Assembly (NCBI GenBank): GCA_900472575.1
Contig: UCIV01000019.1
Coordinates: forward strand, 186,001 to 250,000
Direction of reading: 5' to 3'
From: Hyphomicrobiales bacterium
GTDB lineage: Bacteria > Pseudomonadota > Alphaproteobacteria > Rhizobiales > Rhizobiaceae
DNA length: 64,000 nucleotides
The notes under the pieces were generated by a model. It did not search any database, was not told the origin of the DNA, and saw nothing but the letters and a program-made list of their open reading frames with translations. Shown one piece after another: positions 1-8,949 of this stretch. Numbering within the stretch: the stretch's first letter is position 1; each line of letters starts with the position of its first letter. The position numbers and the translations under genes are program-made.

Positions 1-36
1 CCTAGCGTGTTTTCCCTGAACCCAGGGGATCGACCC

Positions 37-570
37 ATGCTTATTCGCACCGCCATGTTCGCAGCCGTCGCCGTTGTCGTGGCGACGCAGATCCCTGCCC
101 TGCTCGAACACACCGGCCCGGCACAGCAAGAGCCGGTGGTGCAGGCGCCCGCCGCCAAATCACAGGTCGCGACCACTCCGCAGGCCGCATCGCTTACTCC
201 GGGGACGATGGTTCTCAACGCCGATGGCCGCGGCCATTTCATCGGTACGTTCAAGCTGAACGGCAAGTCCGTTACCGGCCTGGTGGATACCGGCGCTTCA
301 GTGGTGGCGATCAACGAACGCACGGCCCGGATGCTGGGTTATGGCGCAAACAGCCTCGACTTCCGCTACCCGATGCAGACGGCGAACGGGCAGACGCTGG
401 CTGCGCATGTCGTGCTCGACCGCGTGGAGATCGGCAATGTGCGGGTGCGCGATGTCGATGCCATGGTGCTGCGCGACGAAGCGCTGAGCACCACTTTGGT
501 CGGCATGAGTTTTCTGACGAAGCTGAAATCCTACCAGGTCAAGGGCGGCAGCCTGACGCTTGCCAATTGA
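37..570 (+). CDS. TIGR02281-type clan AA aspartic protease
   Basis: A 177-residue retropepsin-like aspartic protease, probably anchored in the inner membrane with its catalytic domain in the periplasm. The N-terminus (about residues 3-22) is a hydrophobic signal-anchor. An Ala/Pro/Gln-rich linker leads to the protease domain, which carries the active-site motif DTGAS at about residues 84-88 followed by VVAINERTARMLG, typical of the family. Only one such motif is present, so a homodimer is expected. I chose the ATG at 37, which has AGGGGA upstream, over an in-frame GTG at 7. The family is common in Rhizobiales, but its physiological substrates are not established. It converges on deoA with a 9-base gap. 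The protease assignment is confident; the role is unknown. Confidence 0.85.
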   Translation: MLIRTAMFAAVAVVVATQIPALLEHTGPAQQEPVVQAPAAKSQVATTPQAASLTPGTMVLNADGRGHFIGTFKLNGKSVTGLVDTGASVVAINERTARMLGYGANSLDFRYPMQTANGQTLAAHVVLDRVEIGNVRVRDVDAMVLRDEALSTTLVGMSFLTKLKSYQVKGGSLTLAN

Positions 571-579
571 GGCTGGTGA

Positions 580-1890
580 TCAGCCGATACGTTCAATGAT
601 GACCGGCGACGGTTCCGGTGCGCTTTCCGCGATCGTGTAGCTTGTAAGAAAGGCGTCGCCTGCGCGATCCGCCTGTTCGCGGGACGCCGCGTGAACGCGT
701 GCGATCGCTTGCCCCTTCTCGACCGCAGAGCCCAGCGGCAGGATGCGATCGAAGCCGACGCTGTGGTCGATCGTGTCGGTTGTCTTGCGGCGGCCGCCGC
801 CCATATCCACCACGGCAAGCCCGAGGGTGCGACCATCACAGACAGCAAGATAACCGGTGGCCGGGGCCAGAACATCCAGCATGACGGGCGCTTTCGGCAG
901 ACAGGTTTCCGGGTGCTCGCAGACATGGGCAGGACCGCCGAGCGCATGCACCATGCGGGCAAAAGTTTCCATTGCCCGGCCGGACGAGAGAGCCGAGCGC
1001 GCCATGCCCCTGCCCTCTTCAACGGTCGATGCGAGGCCTGCCTGAACCAGCATTTCGGCGACCTCAGCCAGAACGACCGTCTCAAGCCGCGTTCCCGTCT
1101 TCCGACCGGCGAGAAAATCGACGCAGTTCATCACTTCCAGTGCATTGCCGGTGGCATCAGCCAGCGGCTGGTTCATATCGGTGATGAGTGCGACGGTCGG
1201 CACGCCTGCGCCGTTTGCCACATCGACCAGCGAGCGGGCCAGAATGCGGGCTTCCCCGATATCCTGCATGAAGGCGCCCGAGCCGACCTTTACATCCATC
1301 AGCAGGGTCTGAAGGCCTGCGGCAAGCTTCTTCGACAGGATAGAGGCGGTGATCAGCGGCACGGATTCGACCGTCGCGGTGACATCGCGGATGGCATAGA
1401 GTCGGCGGTCGGCAGGTGCCAGATCCGATGTCTGGCCGACGATCGCACAGCCAACTTCCTGTACGACTTTGGAAAAGCGCGCCTGATCCGGCGCGATGTC
1501 ATAACCCGGAATGGATTGCAGCTTGTCGAGCGTGCCACCTGTGTGACCGAGACCGCGGCCGGAAATCATCGGCACGGCGAGGCCACAGGCGGCAGTCACG
1601 GGGGCGAGCATCAGCGAGACATTGTCACCGACGCCACCGGTCGAATGCTTGTCGGCGATCGGTCGATCAATGCCGTCCCATTTCAGGACGGAACCGCTGT
1701 CGCGCATGGCAAGCGTCAGACTTACCGTTTCATTTCGGGACATTCCCCGAAAGAAGACAGCCATGGTAAAGGCCGCTGCCTGCGCCTCCGACACTGATCT
1801 ATCGGTTACGCCGGCCACAAAGGCCGCGATCTCCTCTCTCGAAAGACCGTGGCCGTCGCGTTTACGGCGGATGATTTCCTGCGGCAGCAT
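580..1890 (-). CDS. deoA: Thymidine phosphorylase DeoA
   Basis: This 436-residue enzyme phosphorolyses thymidine or deoxyuridine to the base and 2-deoxyribose 1-phosphate. It shows the family signature (STGGVGD, then [20 protein letters not shown] near residues 80-125) and the usual length for DeoA. It is the last gene of the leftward nucleoside unit. Its ATG lies 9 bases after the deoC stop, so the two are surely co-transcribed. The deoxyribose phosphate it releases feeds DeoC after isomerisation by a mutase (DeoB), which is not in this window. Regulation is presumably shared with the upstream transporter. Family is confident; a broader pyrimidine-nucleoside phosphorylase activity cannot be excluded. 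Confidence 0.95.
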   Translation of the reverse strand: MLPQEIIRRKRDGHGLSREEIAAFVAGVTDRSVSEAQAAAFTMAVFFRGMSRNETVSLTLAMRDSGSVLKWDGIDRPIADKHSTGGVGDNVSLMLAPVTAACGLAVPMISGRGLGHTGGTLDKLQSIPGYDIAPDQARFSKVVQEVGCAIVGQTSDLAPADRRLYAIRDVTATVESVPLITASILSKKLAAGLQTLLMDVKVGSGAFMQDIGEARILARSLVDVANGAGVPTVALITDMNQPLADATGNALEVMNCVDFLAGRKTGTRLETVVLAEVAEMLVQAGLASTVEEGRGMARSALSSGRAMETFARMVHALGGPAHVCEHPETCLPKAPVMLDVLAPATGYLAVCDGRTLGLAVVDMGGGRRKTTDTIDHSVGFDRILPLGSAVEKGQAIARVHAASREQADRAGDAFLTSYTIAESAPEPSPVIIERIG

Positions 1891-1899
1891 GCCAGTGCG

Positions 1900-2670
1900 T
1901 CAATAGCCAGCGGCGGCGCGCGGCGCGGTGCTTCCGCTCAAGACCGCCAGAATGTCATCGAGCAGGCTCGAAGCGCCGAAGCGGAAAGTGGAAGGCATGA
2001 CCCAGTTCGGTCCCAGAATGCTTTCCGCAAGCCTCAGATAGAGATCGGCATCGGCGACCGTTGAAATGCCGCCTGCCGGCTTGAAGCCGACCTTGGCTTT
2101 TGATTCGCGGATCGCCCGCAGCATGATATCTGCTGCTTCCAGTGTCGCATTGACCTGCACCTTGCCGGTCGAGGTCTTGATGAAATCGGCACCGGCGGCA
2201 ATCGCCAGTTCGGAGGCGCGCCTGACAAGCGCCATGTCGCGGATTTCGCCGGTTTCGAGAATGACCTTGAGCGTGGATTGTAGGCAGGCGGCACGGACGG
2301 CCTCGACTGTCGTCGTGACAGCCTCCTCATCGCCTGCGATGAAGGCCTTGTAGGGAATGACGAGATCGATCTCGTCGGCACCGTCTTCGACGGCCTTTTT
2401 CGTTTCCTCGACCACTTCGCCAACGGCAAGATCACCGGAAGGGAAGTTGACGACGGTTGCGATCCTGACCGGATGGCCGCCCCCCAGAATGCTGCGGGCA
2501 TGGGTAATGAAGCGCGGCCAGATGCAGATCGCGGCGCTATTGCCATAGGGTGTCTGGGCGCGCAGGCACAGGTTTTCGATCGCGGCATTGTCGCAATCGT
2601 CACGCAGGTTCGTCAGGTCGAGAAGAGACAGGGCAAATGCCGCAGCCTCGCGCGGGCTCTGCAGTTCCAT
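1900..2670 (-). CDS. deoC: Deoxyribose-phosphate aldolase DeoC
   Basis: A class I aldolase of 256 residues that splits 2-deoxyribose 5-phosphate into acetaldehyde and glyceraldehyde 3-phosphate. The Schiff-base lysine is K165 in FIKTSTGK, and the proton-relay aspartate D102 sits in DEIDLVIPY. Both align with the E. coli enzyme. An in-frame extension to 2727 exists, but the ATG at 2670 has GGAGGA six bases upstream and gives the normal family length, so it is preferred. It lies between punA and deoA in the leftward nucleoside catabolic unit and provides the exit from deoxynucleosides into glycolysis. Confidence 0.95.
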   Translation of the reverse strand: MELQSPREAAAFALSLLDLTNLRDDCDNAAIENLCLRAQTPYGNSAAICIWPRFITHARSILGGGHPVRIATVVNFPSGDLAVGEVVEETKKAVEDGADEIDLVIPYKAFIAGDEEAVTTTVEAVRAACLQSTLKVILETGEIRDMALVRRASELAIAAGADFIKTSTGKVQVNATLEAADIMLRAIRESKAKVGFKPAGGISTVADADLYLRLAESILGPNWVMPSTFRFGASSLLDDILAVLSGSTAPRAAAGY

Positions 2671-2776
2671 GGTGTCCTCCGGTGTGGATTGAAGTGCAAG
2701 TTTTAGCGTTGAACCGATTTGATTCAACCCGCATAGGTCGCGAAATGTGGTATCTTGCCGCTAGGGCATTGATAAG

Positions 2777-3574
2777 TCAGGCATCGCGGCTGAGCATTTC
2801 ATGCAGGACCGCGGCGAGCCGGGCACCACCGACAGGGGCCATGTCCTTGGTTTCCTCGTGGCTGAGCTCGGCACCGGTCATGCCTGCCCCGTAATTGGTG
2901 ACGACCGAGGCGGCCGCAACCTTGAGGCCAAAGTAGCGGGCGAGGATGACTTCCGGCACGGTCGACATGCCGACGGCATCGGCGCCGAGCGTGCGTGCCA
3001 TGCGAATTTCGGCCGGCGTTTCGAAGCTCGGGCCAGAGAACCACATGTAGACGCCCTGATACAGCGTCACACCGGCAAGGATCGCGGCATTGCGCATCTT
3101 GAGCGCCAGATCGGCATCATAGGCACTGGTCATGCCGACGAAGCGTTGATCGCCATGTTCGCCGATCAGCGGGTTCATGCCGGAATAGTTGATATGGTCG
3201 GTGATCTGCATGACCGAACCGGGCGGCATGTCTTCACGCACGGACCCTGCCGAGTTGGTAAGGATCAGCGACTGCACGCCAAGGCCCTTTAGCACCTGCA
3301 GGGGGAACCGCATTGCCTTGGGATCGCCATGCTCGTAATAATGGGCGCGGCCGGACAGCATGATGACCGGCTGGCTGCCGAGATAACCCGCCACCAGTTC
3401 GCCCGCATGGCCAGTAACACCGCTTACCGGGAAACCTTCAAGTTCCCTGTAGGAAATGCGGACCTGCTCGGTCACGCCTTCCACCAGCGAGCCGAGGCCG
3501 GAGCCGAGCACGATCGCTACACGCGGCACGAGGCCATCCAGTCGTTCGACCAGCAGATCGGTTACCGTCGTCAT
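2777..3574 (-). CDS. punA: Purine nucleoside phosphorylase (trimeric PNP-I type)
   Basis: A 265-residue phosphorylase releasing guanine or hypoxanthine from (deoxy)nucleosides. It has the PNP-I phosphate-binding GSGLGSL motif near residue 24, TNSAGS, the substrate-pocket segment GPSFETPAEIR with the conserved Glu, and VTNYGAGM with the purine-contacting Asn. The start at 3574 overlaps the cdd stop in an ATGA arrangement, which argues for translational coupling. A longer in-frame extension upstream only mirrors cdd in another frame and is rejected. The neighbours (cdd, deoC, deoA and a nucleoside importer) fit a salvage and catabolic role. The symbol could equally be deoD by local convention. 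Confidence 0.93.
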   Translation of the reverse strand: MTTVTDLLVERLDGLVPRVAIVLGSGLGSLVEGVTEQVRISYRELEGFPVSGVTGHAGELVAGYLGSQPVIMLSGRAHYYEHGDPKAMRFPLQVLKGLGVQSLILTNSAGSVREDMPPGSVMQITDHINYSGMNPLIGEHGDQRFVGMTSAYDADLALKMRNAAILAGVTLYQGVYMWFSGPSFETPAEIRMARTLGADAVGMSTVPEVILARYFGLKVAAASVVTNYGAGMTGAELSHEETKDMAPVGGARLAAVLHEMLSRDA

Positions 3575-3963
3575 CCGATGACATCCGTTTCGAAGGCGTA
3601 GGGAAGCAGTTCGGCCATGGTGACGGTCTTCGCCACGCCTGCCTCGTCGCAGAGATATATGCGCGTATCGGCCGAAGCGAATTCCGAGATTTTCTGGCGG
3701 CAGCCGCCGCAGGGAGTGCAGAGCGGCAGCTTTTCGGCAATCACCGCCAGTTCGACGATCTTCTTTCCGCCGCCCATGACCATGGCGCCGATCGCCGTCG
3801 GCTCGGCGCACCAGCCTTGAGGGAAGGAGAGGTTCTCGATATTGGCGCCGAGATAGACTTTTCCGTCATCCGCCTTCAACGCAACACCGACCGGGAACTT
3901 GGAATAGGGCGCATGAGCCTTGGTCATCGCCTCGCGGGCTGCTTCGAATAGTTCGTGCGACAT
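3571..3963 (-). CDS. cdd: Cytidine deaminase
   Basis: A 130-residue, homotetrameric-type cytidine deaminase converting (deoxy)cytidine to (deoxy)uridine. The zinc site is visible: C52 with catalytic E54 in CAEPTAIGAM, plus C85 and C88 in PCGGCRQ. The ATG at 3963 is preceded by AAGGAG with 10-base spacing and gives the standard length. An upstream in-frame ATG at 4035 would lie inside the permease gene. It follows that permease by only 4 bases and overlaps punA by 4, placing it mid-operon. It feeds uridine and deoxyuridine to the phosphorylases downstream. Confidence 0.95.
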   Translation of the reverse strand: MSHELFEAAREAMTKAHAPYSKFPVGVALKADDGKVYLGANIENLSFPQGWCAEPTAIGAMVMGGGKKIVELAVIAEKLPLCTPCGGCRQKISEFASADTRIYLCDEAGVAKTVTMAELLPYAFETDVIG

Positions 3964-3967
3964 CTCT

Positions 3968-4939
3968 TTAGCGCTCCTTGGTGTAGGCGACGCCGCCGGC
4001 CTTGGGCGGGCGGGCGACGCCGATGAAACCGGCAAGCAGGACGCAGGTAAGGATATAGGGCAGCGCCTGGAAGATCTGCACCGGAACCTCGCCGATCATC
4101 GGCAGCGACTTGCCCTGCATGAAATTGGCGAAGGCATCGAGGAAACCGAAGAGCAGGCAGGCGAACATGACCGGCACCGGCTTCCACTTGGCGAAGATGA
4201 GCGCTGCGAGCGCGATATAGCCCTTGCCGGCCGACATGTTGTTGATGAAGGCGGCGGACTGGGCAATCGACAGATAGGTGCCGGCAAAGCCTGCAAGAAA
4301 ACCGGTGACGATCAGCGCGCGATAACGCAGCCAGACGACCGATACGCCTGCCGTATCGACCGCGCCCGGGTTTTCGCCGACCGCGCGAAGGCGCAGGCCG
4401 AAACGGGTGCGATAGAGCACCCACCAGGAGATCGGCACCATGAGGAAGGCGATGTAAGTCAGGATGTTGTTGCCGGAAATGACATTGGCGTAAAGCGGCC
4501 CGATGATCGGCACGTCGCGCATCATGTCGGCACCCGGCAGGATGATGCCGGAGAAGCGCCCTTCCGCCGGCACCTGGCCGGTGCGTCCGCCCTGGTTGAA
4601 CCAGGCGGTGCCAAGCACGATCGTCAGGCCCGCCGCGATGAAGTTCAGCGCCACGCCGGAGACGATCTGGTTGCCGCGGTTGGTGATCGAGGCAAAACCG
4701 TGCAGCAGCGAGAAGATGATCGAGACCATGATGCCGGCGCCAAGGCCTGCCCAGGCATTGCCGGTCCAATAAGCCACGCAGGCGGCGGCGAAGGCGGAAG
4801 CCAGCATCTTACCTTCAAGGCCGATATCGAAAATGCCGGCGCGCTCGGAGAAAAGACCTGCGAGTGCGGTAAACAATAGCGGGATGGACAGGCGGATCGC
4901 CGAACCCAGAATGCTGACGAAGGTGTCGAAATATTCCAT
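3968..4939 (-). CDS. Nucleoside ABC transporter permease (NupQ/YufQ-like)
   Basis: A 323-residue inner-membrane permease of the branched-chain/sugar-type family (BPD_transp_2). Multiple hydrophobic segments are spread along its length, and the loop RAVGENPGAVDTAGVSV contains the EAA-like ATPase contact seen in guanosine/nucleoside importers. It pairs with the permease encoded 2 bases upstream to form the heterodimeric channel, driven by the double-domain ATPase at 6125. Because cdd, punA, deoC and deoA follow directly, nucleosides are the likely cargo. The exact range (purine, pyrimidine or deoxy) cannot be told from sequence. Confidence 0.9.
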   Translation of the reverse strand: MEYFDTFVSILGSAIRLSIPLLFTALAGLFSERAGIFDIGLEGKMLASAFAAACVAYWTGNAWAGLGAGIMVSIIFSLLHGFASITNRGNQIVSGVALNFIAAGLTIVLGTAWFNQGGRTGQVPAEGRFSGIILPGADMMRDVPIIGPLYANVISGNNILTYIAFLMVPISWWVLYRTRFGLRLRAVGENPGAVDTAGVSVVWLRYRALIVTGFLAGFAGTYLSIAQSAAFINNMSAGKGYIALAALIFAKWKPVPVMFACLLFGFLDAFANFMQGKSLPMIGEVPVQIFQALPYILTCVLLAGFIGVARPPKAGGVAYTKER

Positions 4940-4941
4940 GG

Positions 4942-6045
4942 CTATTTCCCCGTCGCCGTCTGGTAGAGCCGCACCATGCCCGGACGCAGCATGTATTCCA
5001 GCGCGCCGGCAAAGAAGATGACGAGGCCCTGGATGACCACGATCATGTCGCGGGTGATATTCGGCATTTCGAAGGAGAGGTCGGCGCCGCCCTGATAGAG
5101 GATGCCGAACAGAAGTGCCGCGAGAATGATGCCGACCGGGTGGCTTCGTCCCATCAGTGAAACTGCAATGCCGACGAAACCTGCCCCGGCGACAAACTCC
5201 ACCTGCAGGCGGGCCGAAGCACCCATGACCGCATTGAGCGACATCATGCCGGCAAGGCCGCCGGAGATCAGCATGGCGATGATGACCGTGCGGACGTACG
5301 GGATGCCCGCATAAACGGCGGCCGTCGGGCTGATGCCGAGCGTGCGCATCTCATAACCGAGCTTGGTGCGCCAGATCAGCAGCCAGACGAGGTAACACAT
5401 GACAAGCGCAATGATGAAGGAGACGTTGAAGGGCGCCGGGCCGAGCTTCAGCCCGAACAGCGCCATAAGCCAATCGAGCTTCGGCAACTGCCCACCGGGC
5501 AGGAAAGTGCGGGTTTCCGGCGCCATCTTGCCGGGCACGATGAAGACGTTGACCAGCAGATAGACCATCAGCGCCGCGCCGATGAAATTGAACATGATGG
5601 TGGTGATGACGATGTGGCTGCCGCGCTTGGCCTGCAGCCAGGCGGGGATGAAAGCCCATGCCGCGCCGAAGAGGGCCGCGCCGACGATGGCAAACGGCAT
5701 GGTCACATACCACGGCACGTAATGATCGAGCGACAGGGCGACCAGCGCCGCACCGAGCCCCCCGACATAGGCCTGGCCTTCGGAGCCGATGTTGAACAGG
5801 CCGGCATGGAAGGCAACCGCAACGGACAAGCCGGTGAAGATGAAGCTCGTGGCGTAAAACAGGGTGAAACCGATCGCATCACCGCGGCCAAGCGCCCCCT
5901 GGATAAGGAAATTCAGCGCCTCAAGCGGGTTTTCGCCGATCGCCCAGACGACGAGGCCGGAAAAGAAGAATGCTAGGATGAGGTTCAACAGCGGAATGGC
6001 GCCGTAATTGATCCAGGCGGGCAATGGGACGGACGCCGTGCTCAT
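4942..6045 (-). CDS. Nucleoside ABC transporter permease (NupP/YufP-like)
   Basis: A 367-residue permease and the larger of the two channel subunits of the BMP-type nucleoside importer. It has about eight to ten hydrophobic segments. The loop TLGISPTAAVYAGIPY (about two thirds along) matches the ATPase-coupling region of the family, and the N-terminal periplasmic loop is longer than in its partner. Its stop lies 2 bases before the next permease start. A gap of 79 bases separates it from the ATPase gene upstream. The genes are all leftward, in the order binding protein, ATPase, permease, permease, then the catabolic enzymes. Confidence 0.9.
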   Translation of the reverse strand: MSTASVPLPAWINYGAIPLLNLILAFFFSGLVVWAIGENPLEALNFLIQGALGRGDAIGFTLFYATSFIFTGLSVAVAFHAGLFNIGSEGQAYVGGLGAALVALSLDHYVPWYVTMPFAIVGAALFGAAWAFIPAWLQAKRGSHIVITTIMFNFIGAALMVYLLVNVFIVPGKMAPETRTFLPGGQLPKLDWLMALFGLKLGPAPFNVSFIIALVMCYLVWLLIWRTKLGYEMRTLGISPTAAVYAGIPYVRTVIIAMLISGGLAGMMSLNAVMGASARLQVEFVAGAGFVGIAVSLMGRSHPVGIILAALLFGILYQGGADLSFEMPNITRDMIVVIQGLVIFFAGALEYMLRPGMVRLYQTATGK

Positions 6046-6124
6046 GCGACCCTCCCCGTTCGCCCGGTTCCGATCCGTGCTTCACTCATCCCATACTCCG
6101 AAATTCTAGTAAAAGCAGAGACCG

Positions 6125-7651
6125 TCACGCTGCGATCCCCGCCATCATCAGGCCAAGCGTCTGCTCGTCCGCATCCGACGATTTTTCGCCGACGACCTTG
6201 CCGGCGAACATGACGAGGATGCGATCCGACAGCGAGCGGATCTCGTCGAGTTCGACAGAGACCAGAAGCACCGCCTTGCCAGCATCGCGCATCTCGATGA
6301 TGCGCCGGTGAATGAATTCGATCGCGCCGATATCGACGCCGCGAGTCGGCTGGCCGATCAGCAGCATTTTCGGATCGCGCTCGATCTCGCGGGCAACGAC
6401 GATCTTCTGCTGGTTGCCGCCGGAGAAATTGGCAGTCTTCAGTCGCGGGTTCGGCGGGCGGATATCGTATTTTTCGATCTGCTCCTCGGCGCTCTTCCGA
6501 ATTGCGTCGAGATCCAGCATCGCGCCGCGGCCATAACGCGGATCGTGGTGATAGCCGAGGATGGAGTTTTCATATTCCTCGAATTTCAGCACAAGACCCA
6601 TATGGTGCCGGTCTTCGGGAATATGCGCGAGGCCGAGTTGACGCAGAACTGCGGGGTCGGCGGATTCGACCGGCTTGCCATCGATCAGGATTTCTCCCGA
6701 GACCGGCTTGCGGATGCCGGCAAGCGCTTCGAGCAGCTCAGACTGGCCGTTGCCGGCAACACCGGCGATGCCGACGATTTCTCCGGCGCGGACATCGAAG
6801 GACACGTCGTCGACCATGGTGACGCCACGGCCGTCCTTCACCGTCAGATTTTTCACCGACAGAAGCACCGGGCCGGGATTGGCATCGCCCTTTTCGACAC
6901 GCAGCAGCACGCGGCGACCGACCATCAGTTCGGCGAGTTCGGCAACCGTCGTCTCGGCCGTCTTGCGGGTGGCGACCATCTCGCCGCGACGCATGACCGA
7001 GACCGTATCGGTGATCGCCATGATCTCGCGCAGCTTGTGGGTGATGAGGATGATCGTCTTGCCCTGATCGCGCAGAACCTCAAGGATACGGAAGAGGTGA
7101 TCTGCTTCGGCCGGGGTCAAAACACCCGTAGGCTCATCGAGAATGAGGATCTCGGCGCCGCGATAAAGCGCTTTCAATATTTCGACACGCTGCTGGCTGC
7201 CGACCGGCAACTCCTCGATCATCGCATCCGGATCGACTTCCAGACCGTAATCCTTTTCGAGCCGCTTCAGTTCTTTGCGCGCACCTGCAACGCCCTTGGC
7301 GAGCAACTGCCCGCCTTCCGCACCGAGCATGACATTTTCCAGCACGGTGAAATTCTCGACCAGCATGAAATGCTGGTGGACCATGCCGATTCCCGCCGCA
7401 ATCGCGGCCTGGCTGTCACGGATCGTGACCGGCTTACCCTGAATGCGGATCTCACCCTCGTCGGCGTGGTAGAAGCCATAGAGGATCGACATCAGTGTCG
7501 ACTTACCGGCACCGTTTTCGCCGATAATGCCGTGGATGGATCCCTTGCCGACGGAAAGGTTGATGTTCTTGTTCGCATGGACTGCGCCGAACTTCTTGTC
7601 GATGCCGACAAGTTCGATCGCGGGCTCATTCGCTGAAGACTGAAGGCTCAA
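6125..7651 (-). CDS. Nucleoside ABC transporter ATP-binding protein, double NBD (NupO/YufO-like)
   Basis: A sugar/nucleoside-type ATPase of about 508 residues with two nucleotide-binding domains. NBD1 has Walker A GENGAGKST and Walker B ILILDEPTGVL. NBD2 has the degenerate Walker A GVAGNGQSE, a canonical FSGGNQQK signature and LLIGQPTRGVD, as usual in RbsA/YufO proteins. There is no ATG near the N-terminus. An in-frame TTG at 7678 falls inside the U-run of a terminator, so I prefer the TTG at 7651, which has AAGG eight bases upstream. The next conserved block, EPAIELVGIDKKFG, begins shortly after it. It energises the two downstream permeases. Confidence 0.9.
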   Translation of the reverse strand: MSLQSSANEPAIELVGIDKKFGAVHANKNINLSVGKGSIHGIIGENGAGKSTLMSILYGFYHADEGEIRIQGKPVTIRDSQAAIAAGIGMVHQHFMLVENFTVLENVMLGAEGGQLLAKGVAGARKELKRLEKDYGLEVDPDAMIEELPVGSQQRVEILKALYRGAEILILDEPTGVLTPAEADHLFRILEVLRDQGKTIILITHKLREIMAITDTVSVMRRGEMVATRKTAETTVAELAELMVGRRVLLRVEKGDANPGPVLLSVKNLTVKDGRGVTMVDDVSFDVRAGEIVGIAGVAGNGQSELLEALAGIRKPVSGEILIDGKPVESADPAVLRQLGLAHIPEDRHHMGLVLKFEEYENSILGYHHDPRYGRGAMLDLDAIRKSAEEQIEKYDIRPPNPRLKTANFSGGNQQKIVVAREIERDPKMLLIGQPTRGVDIGAIEFIHRRIIEMRDAGKAVLLVSVELDEIRSLSDRILVMFAGKVVGEKSSDADEQTLGLMMAGIAA

Positions 7652-7676
7652 TGGTCCGACCTTGCTCTTAATATGC

Positions 7677-7712
7677 AAAAAGGGCGCATGGCGGCGGTTC
7701 CACCATGCGCCC
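7677..7712 (-). terminator. Intrinsic terminator or attenuator between binding protein and ATPase genes
   Basis: Read on the minus strand, a perfect 10-bp stem (GGGCGCATGG paired with CCATGCGCCC, plus-strand arms 7682-7691 and 7703-7712) with an 11-base loop is followed by TTTTT at 7681-7677. It lies 15 bases beyond the binding-protein stop and just before the ATPase start. Partial termination here would give abundant binding protein mRNA and less transporter and enzyme mRNA. Confidence 0.85.
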
Positions 7713-7726
7713 CTTCGATCCTTGAC

Positions 7727-8719
7727 TTACATCGGGCAGGAATTGTCCGTCATGTAGTCATGCACCTTGACGGTGCCGGCAATGATATCGGCCTTTGCCT
7801 TATCGAGCGCGGCCTGCATTTCCGGCGTGATCAGAGCCTTGTTGTTGTCGTCCATGGCCGCAACAACGCCGCCATCCTTGATGCCGTTGGACTGGACACC
7901 GGCGGTGAACTTGTCGGCTGCGGTATCCTTGTAGGCGTTATAGACCGCCAGATCGACGCGCTTGACCATCGAGGTCAGAACCGAACCCGGATGTACATGG
8001 TTCTGGTTCGAATCGACGCCGATCGAGAGCTTCTTGTTGTCGGTAGCGGTCTGCATGACGCCCAGGCCCGATGCACCGGCTGCCGCGTAAATGACGTCGG
8101 CGCCCTGGTCGATCTGGTTCTTGGTGAGCTCGCCTGCGCGAACCGGGTCGTTCCAGGCAGCGCCGGTCGTGCCGACCATGTTCTGGAAGACCTGCATATC
8201 GGCCTTCACTGACTTGGCGCCCTGAACATAACCACAGCCGAACTTGCGGATCAGCGGGATATCCATGCCACCGACGAAACCGACCTTGCCGGTCTTGGAG
8301 GCCATGCCAGCGAGAAGACCGACGAGATAGGAGCCTTCCGCTTCGTTATAGACAACGGAACGAACGTTCGGCAGATCGACGACCGAGTCGACGATGACGA
8401 ATTTGGTGTCGGGAAATTCAGCAGCAACTTTTTCCATGGCCGAAGTCCAGGCGAAGGAAACCGCGATGACGGGGTTATAGCCACGGCTTGCGAAGTTGCG
8501 AATAGCCTGCTCGCCCTGCGTGTCGCTTGTCGGCTCGAAATCGCGATAGTCGGTGCCGGTTTCCTTCTTGTACATTTCGGCACCGGCATAGGCGGCCTCG
8601 TTGAAGGATTTATCGAATTTACCACCGGTGCCATAGACCAGCGCCGGCTTGATCTCGGCGGCCAGCGCTGTCGTCGACATCGCAGCTACGGCGAGAAGGC
8701 TCAAAAAGGTTTTCTTCAT
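7727..8719 (-). CDS. BMP-family nucleoside-binding protein (periplasmic)
   Basis: A 330-residue substrate-binding protein of the Bmp/PnrA family, which binds purine and other nucleosides. It starts with a Sec signal peptide (MKKTFLSLLAVAAMSTTALAA) without a lipobox, so it should be a free periplasmic protein. Family blocks include YGTGGKFDKSFNEAAY, VGGMDIPLIRKFGCGY and GVDSNQNH. It is the promoter-proximal gene of the nucleoside unit. AAGG lies about seven bases before the ATG. The strong hairpin after the gene suggests that it is expressed above the rest of the operon. The nucleoside assignment rests on family and the downstream enzymes. Confidence 0.92.
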   Translation of the reverse strand: MKKTFLSLLAVAAMSTTALAAEIKPALVYGTGGKFDKSFNEAAYAGAEMYKKETGTDYRDFEPTSDTQGEQAIRNFASRGYNPVIAVSFAWTSAMEKVAAEFPDTKFVIVDSVVDLPNVRSVVYNEAEGSYLVGLLAGMASKTGKVGFVGGMDIPLIRKFGCGYVQGAKSVKADMQVFQNMVGTTGAAWNDPVRAGELTKNQIDQGADVIYAAAGASGLGVMQTATDNKKLSIGVDSNQNHVHPGSVLTSMVKRVDLAVYNAYKDTAADKFTAGVQSNGIKDGGVVAAMDDNNKALITPEMQAALDKAKADIIAGTVKVHDYMTDNSCPM

Positions 8720-8900
8720 GGTGCAGCCTTGCTTTTTTAATGTTAGGTCCTCCCGCGGGTCCGACCAGCGAACGCCATGCGGTTACCGCCCCCTCTTTGA
8801 AGGCTTGGCTATACCTACTCTTGCATGTGCGCCAGAAAAATTCACCAGATTTTTTTCATCCGGTAAAAACGCCTATCCCTTTGGCAGCCTGCATGAATTT

Positions 8901-8926
8901 GCCGCGGACCTGCACAAATCCGCGGC
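8901..8926. terminator. Inverted repeat after msrA, possible terminator
   Basis: An 8-bp perfect stem (GCCGCGGA at 8901-8908 with TCCGCGGC at 8919-8926) and 10-base loop lies about 24 bases beyond the msrA stop and upstream of the BMP gene. No T-run follows on either strand, so it is not a textbook intrinsic terminator. It could also be a transcript-stabilising hairpin or an operator. Confidence 0.4.
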
Positions 8927-8949
8927 GCTCAAATCATATTATCGCAGCT

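Noticed and set aside
691..1797. 368-codon open frame on the plus strand inside deoA
   Set aside because: It is fully antisense to deoA, with a translation lacking any domain and rich in Arg/His/Gly as expected for an opposite-strand GC-rich shadow.
3920..4879. 319-codon plus-strand frame over the nucleoside permease
   Set aside because: It lies opposite a clear membrane permease gene. The translation is hydrophilic and repetitive in Arg/Asp/Gly, with no domain.
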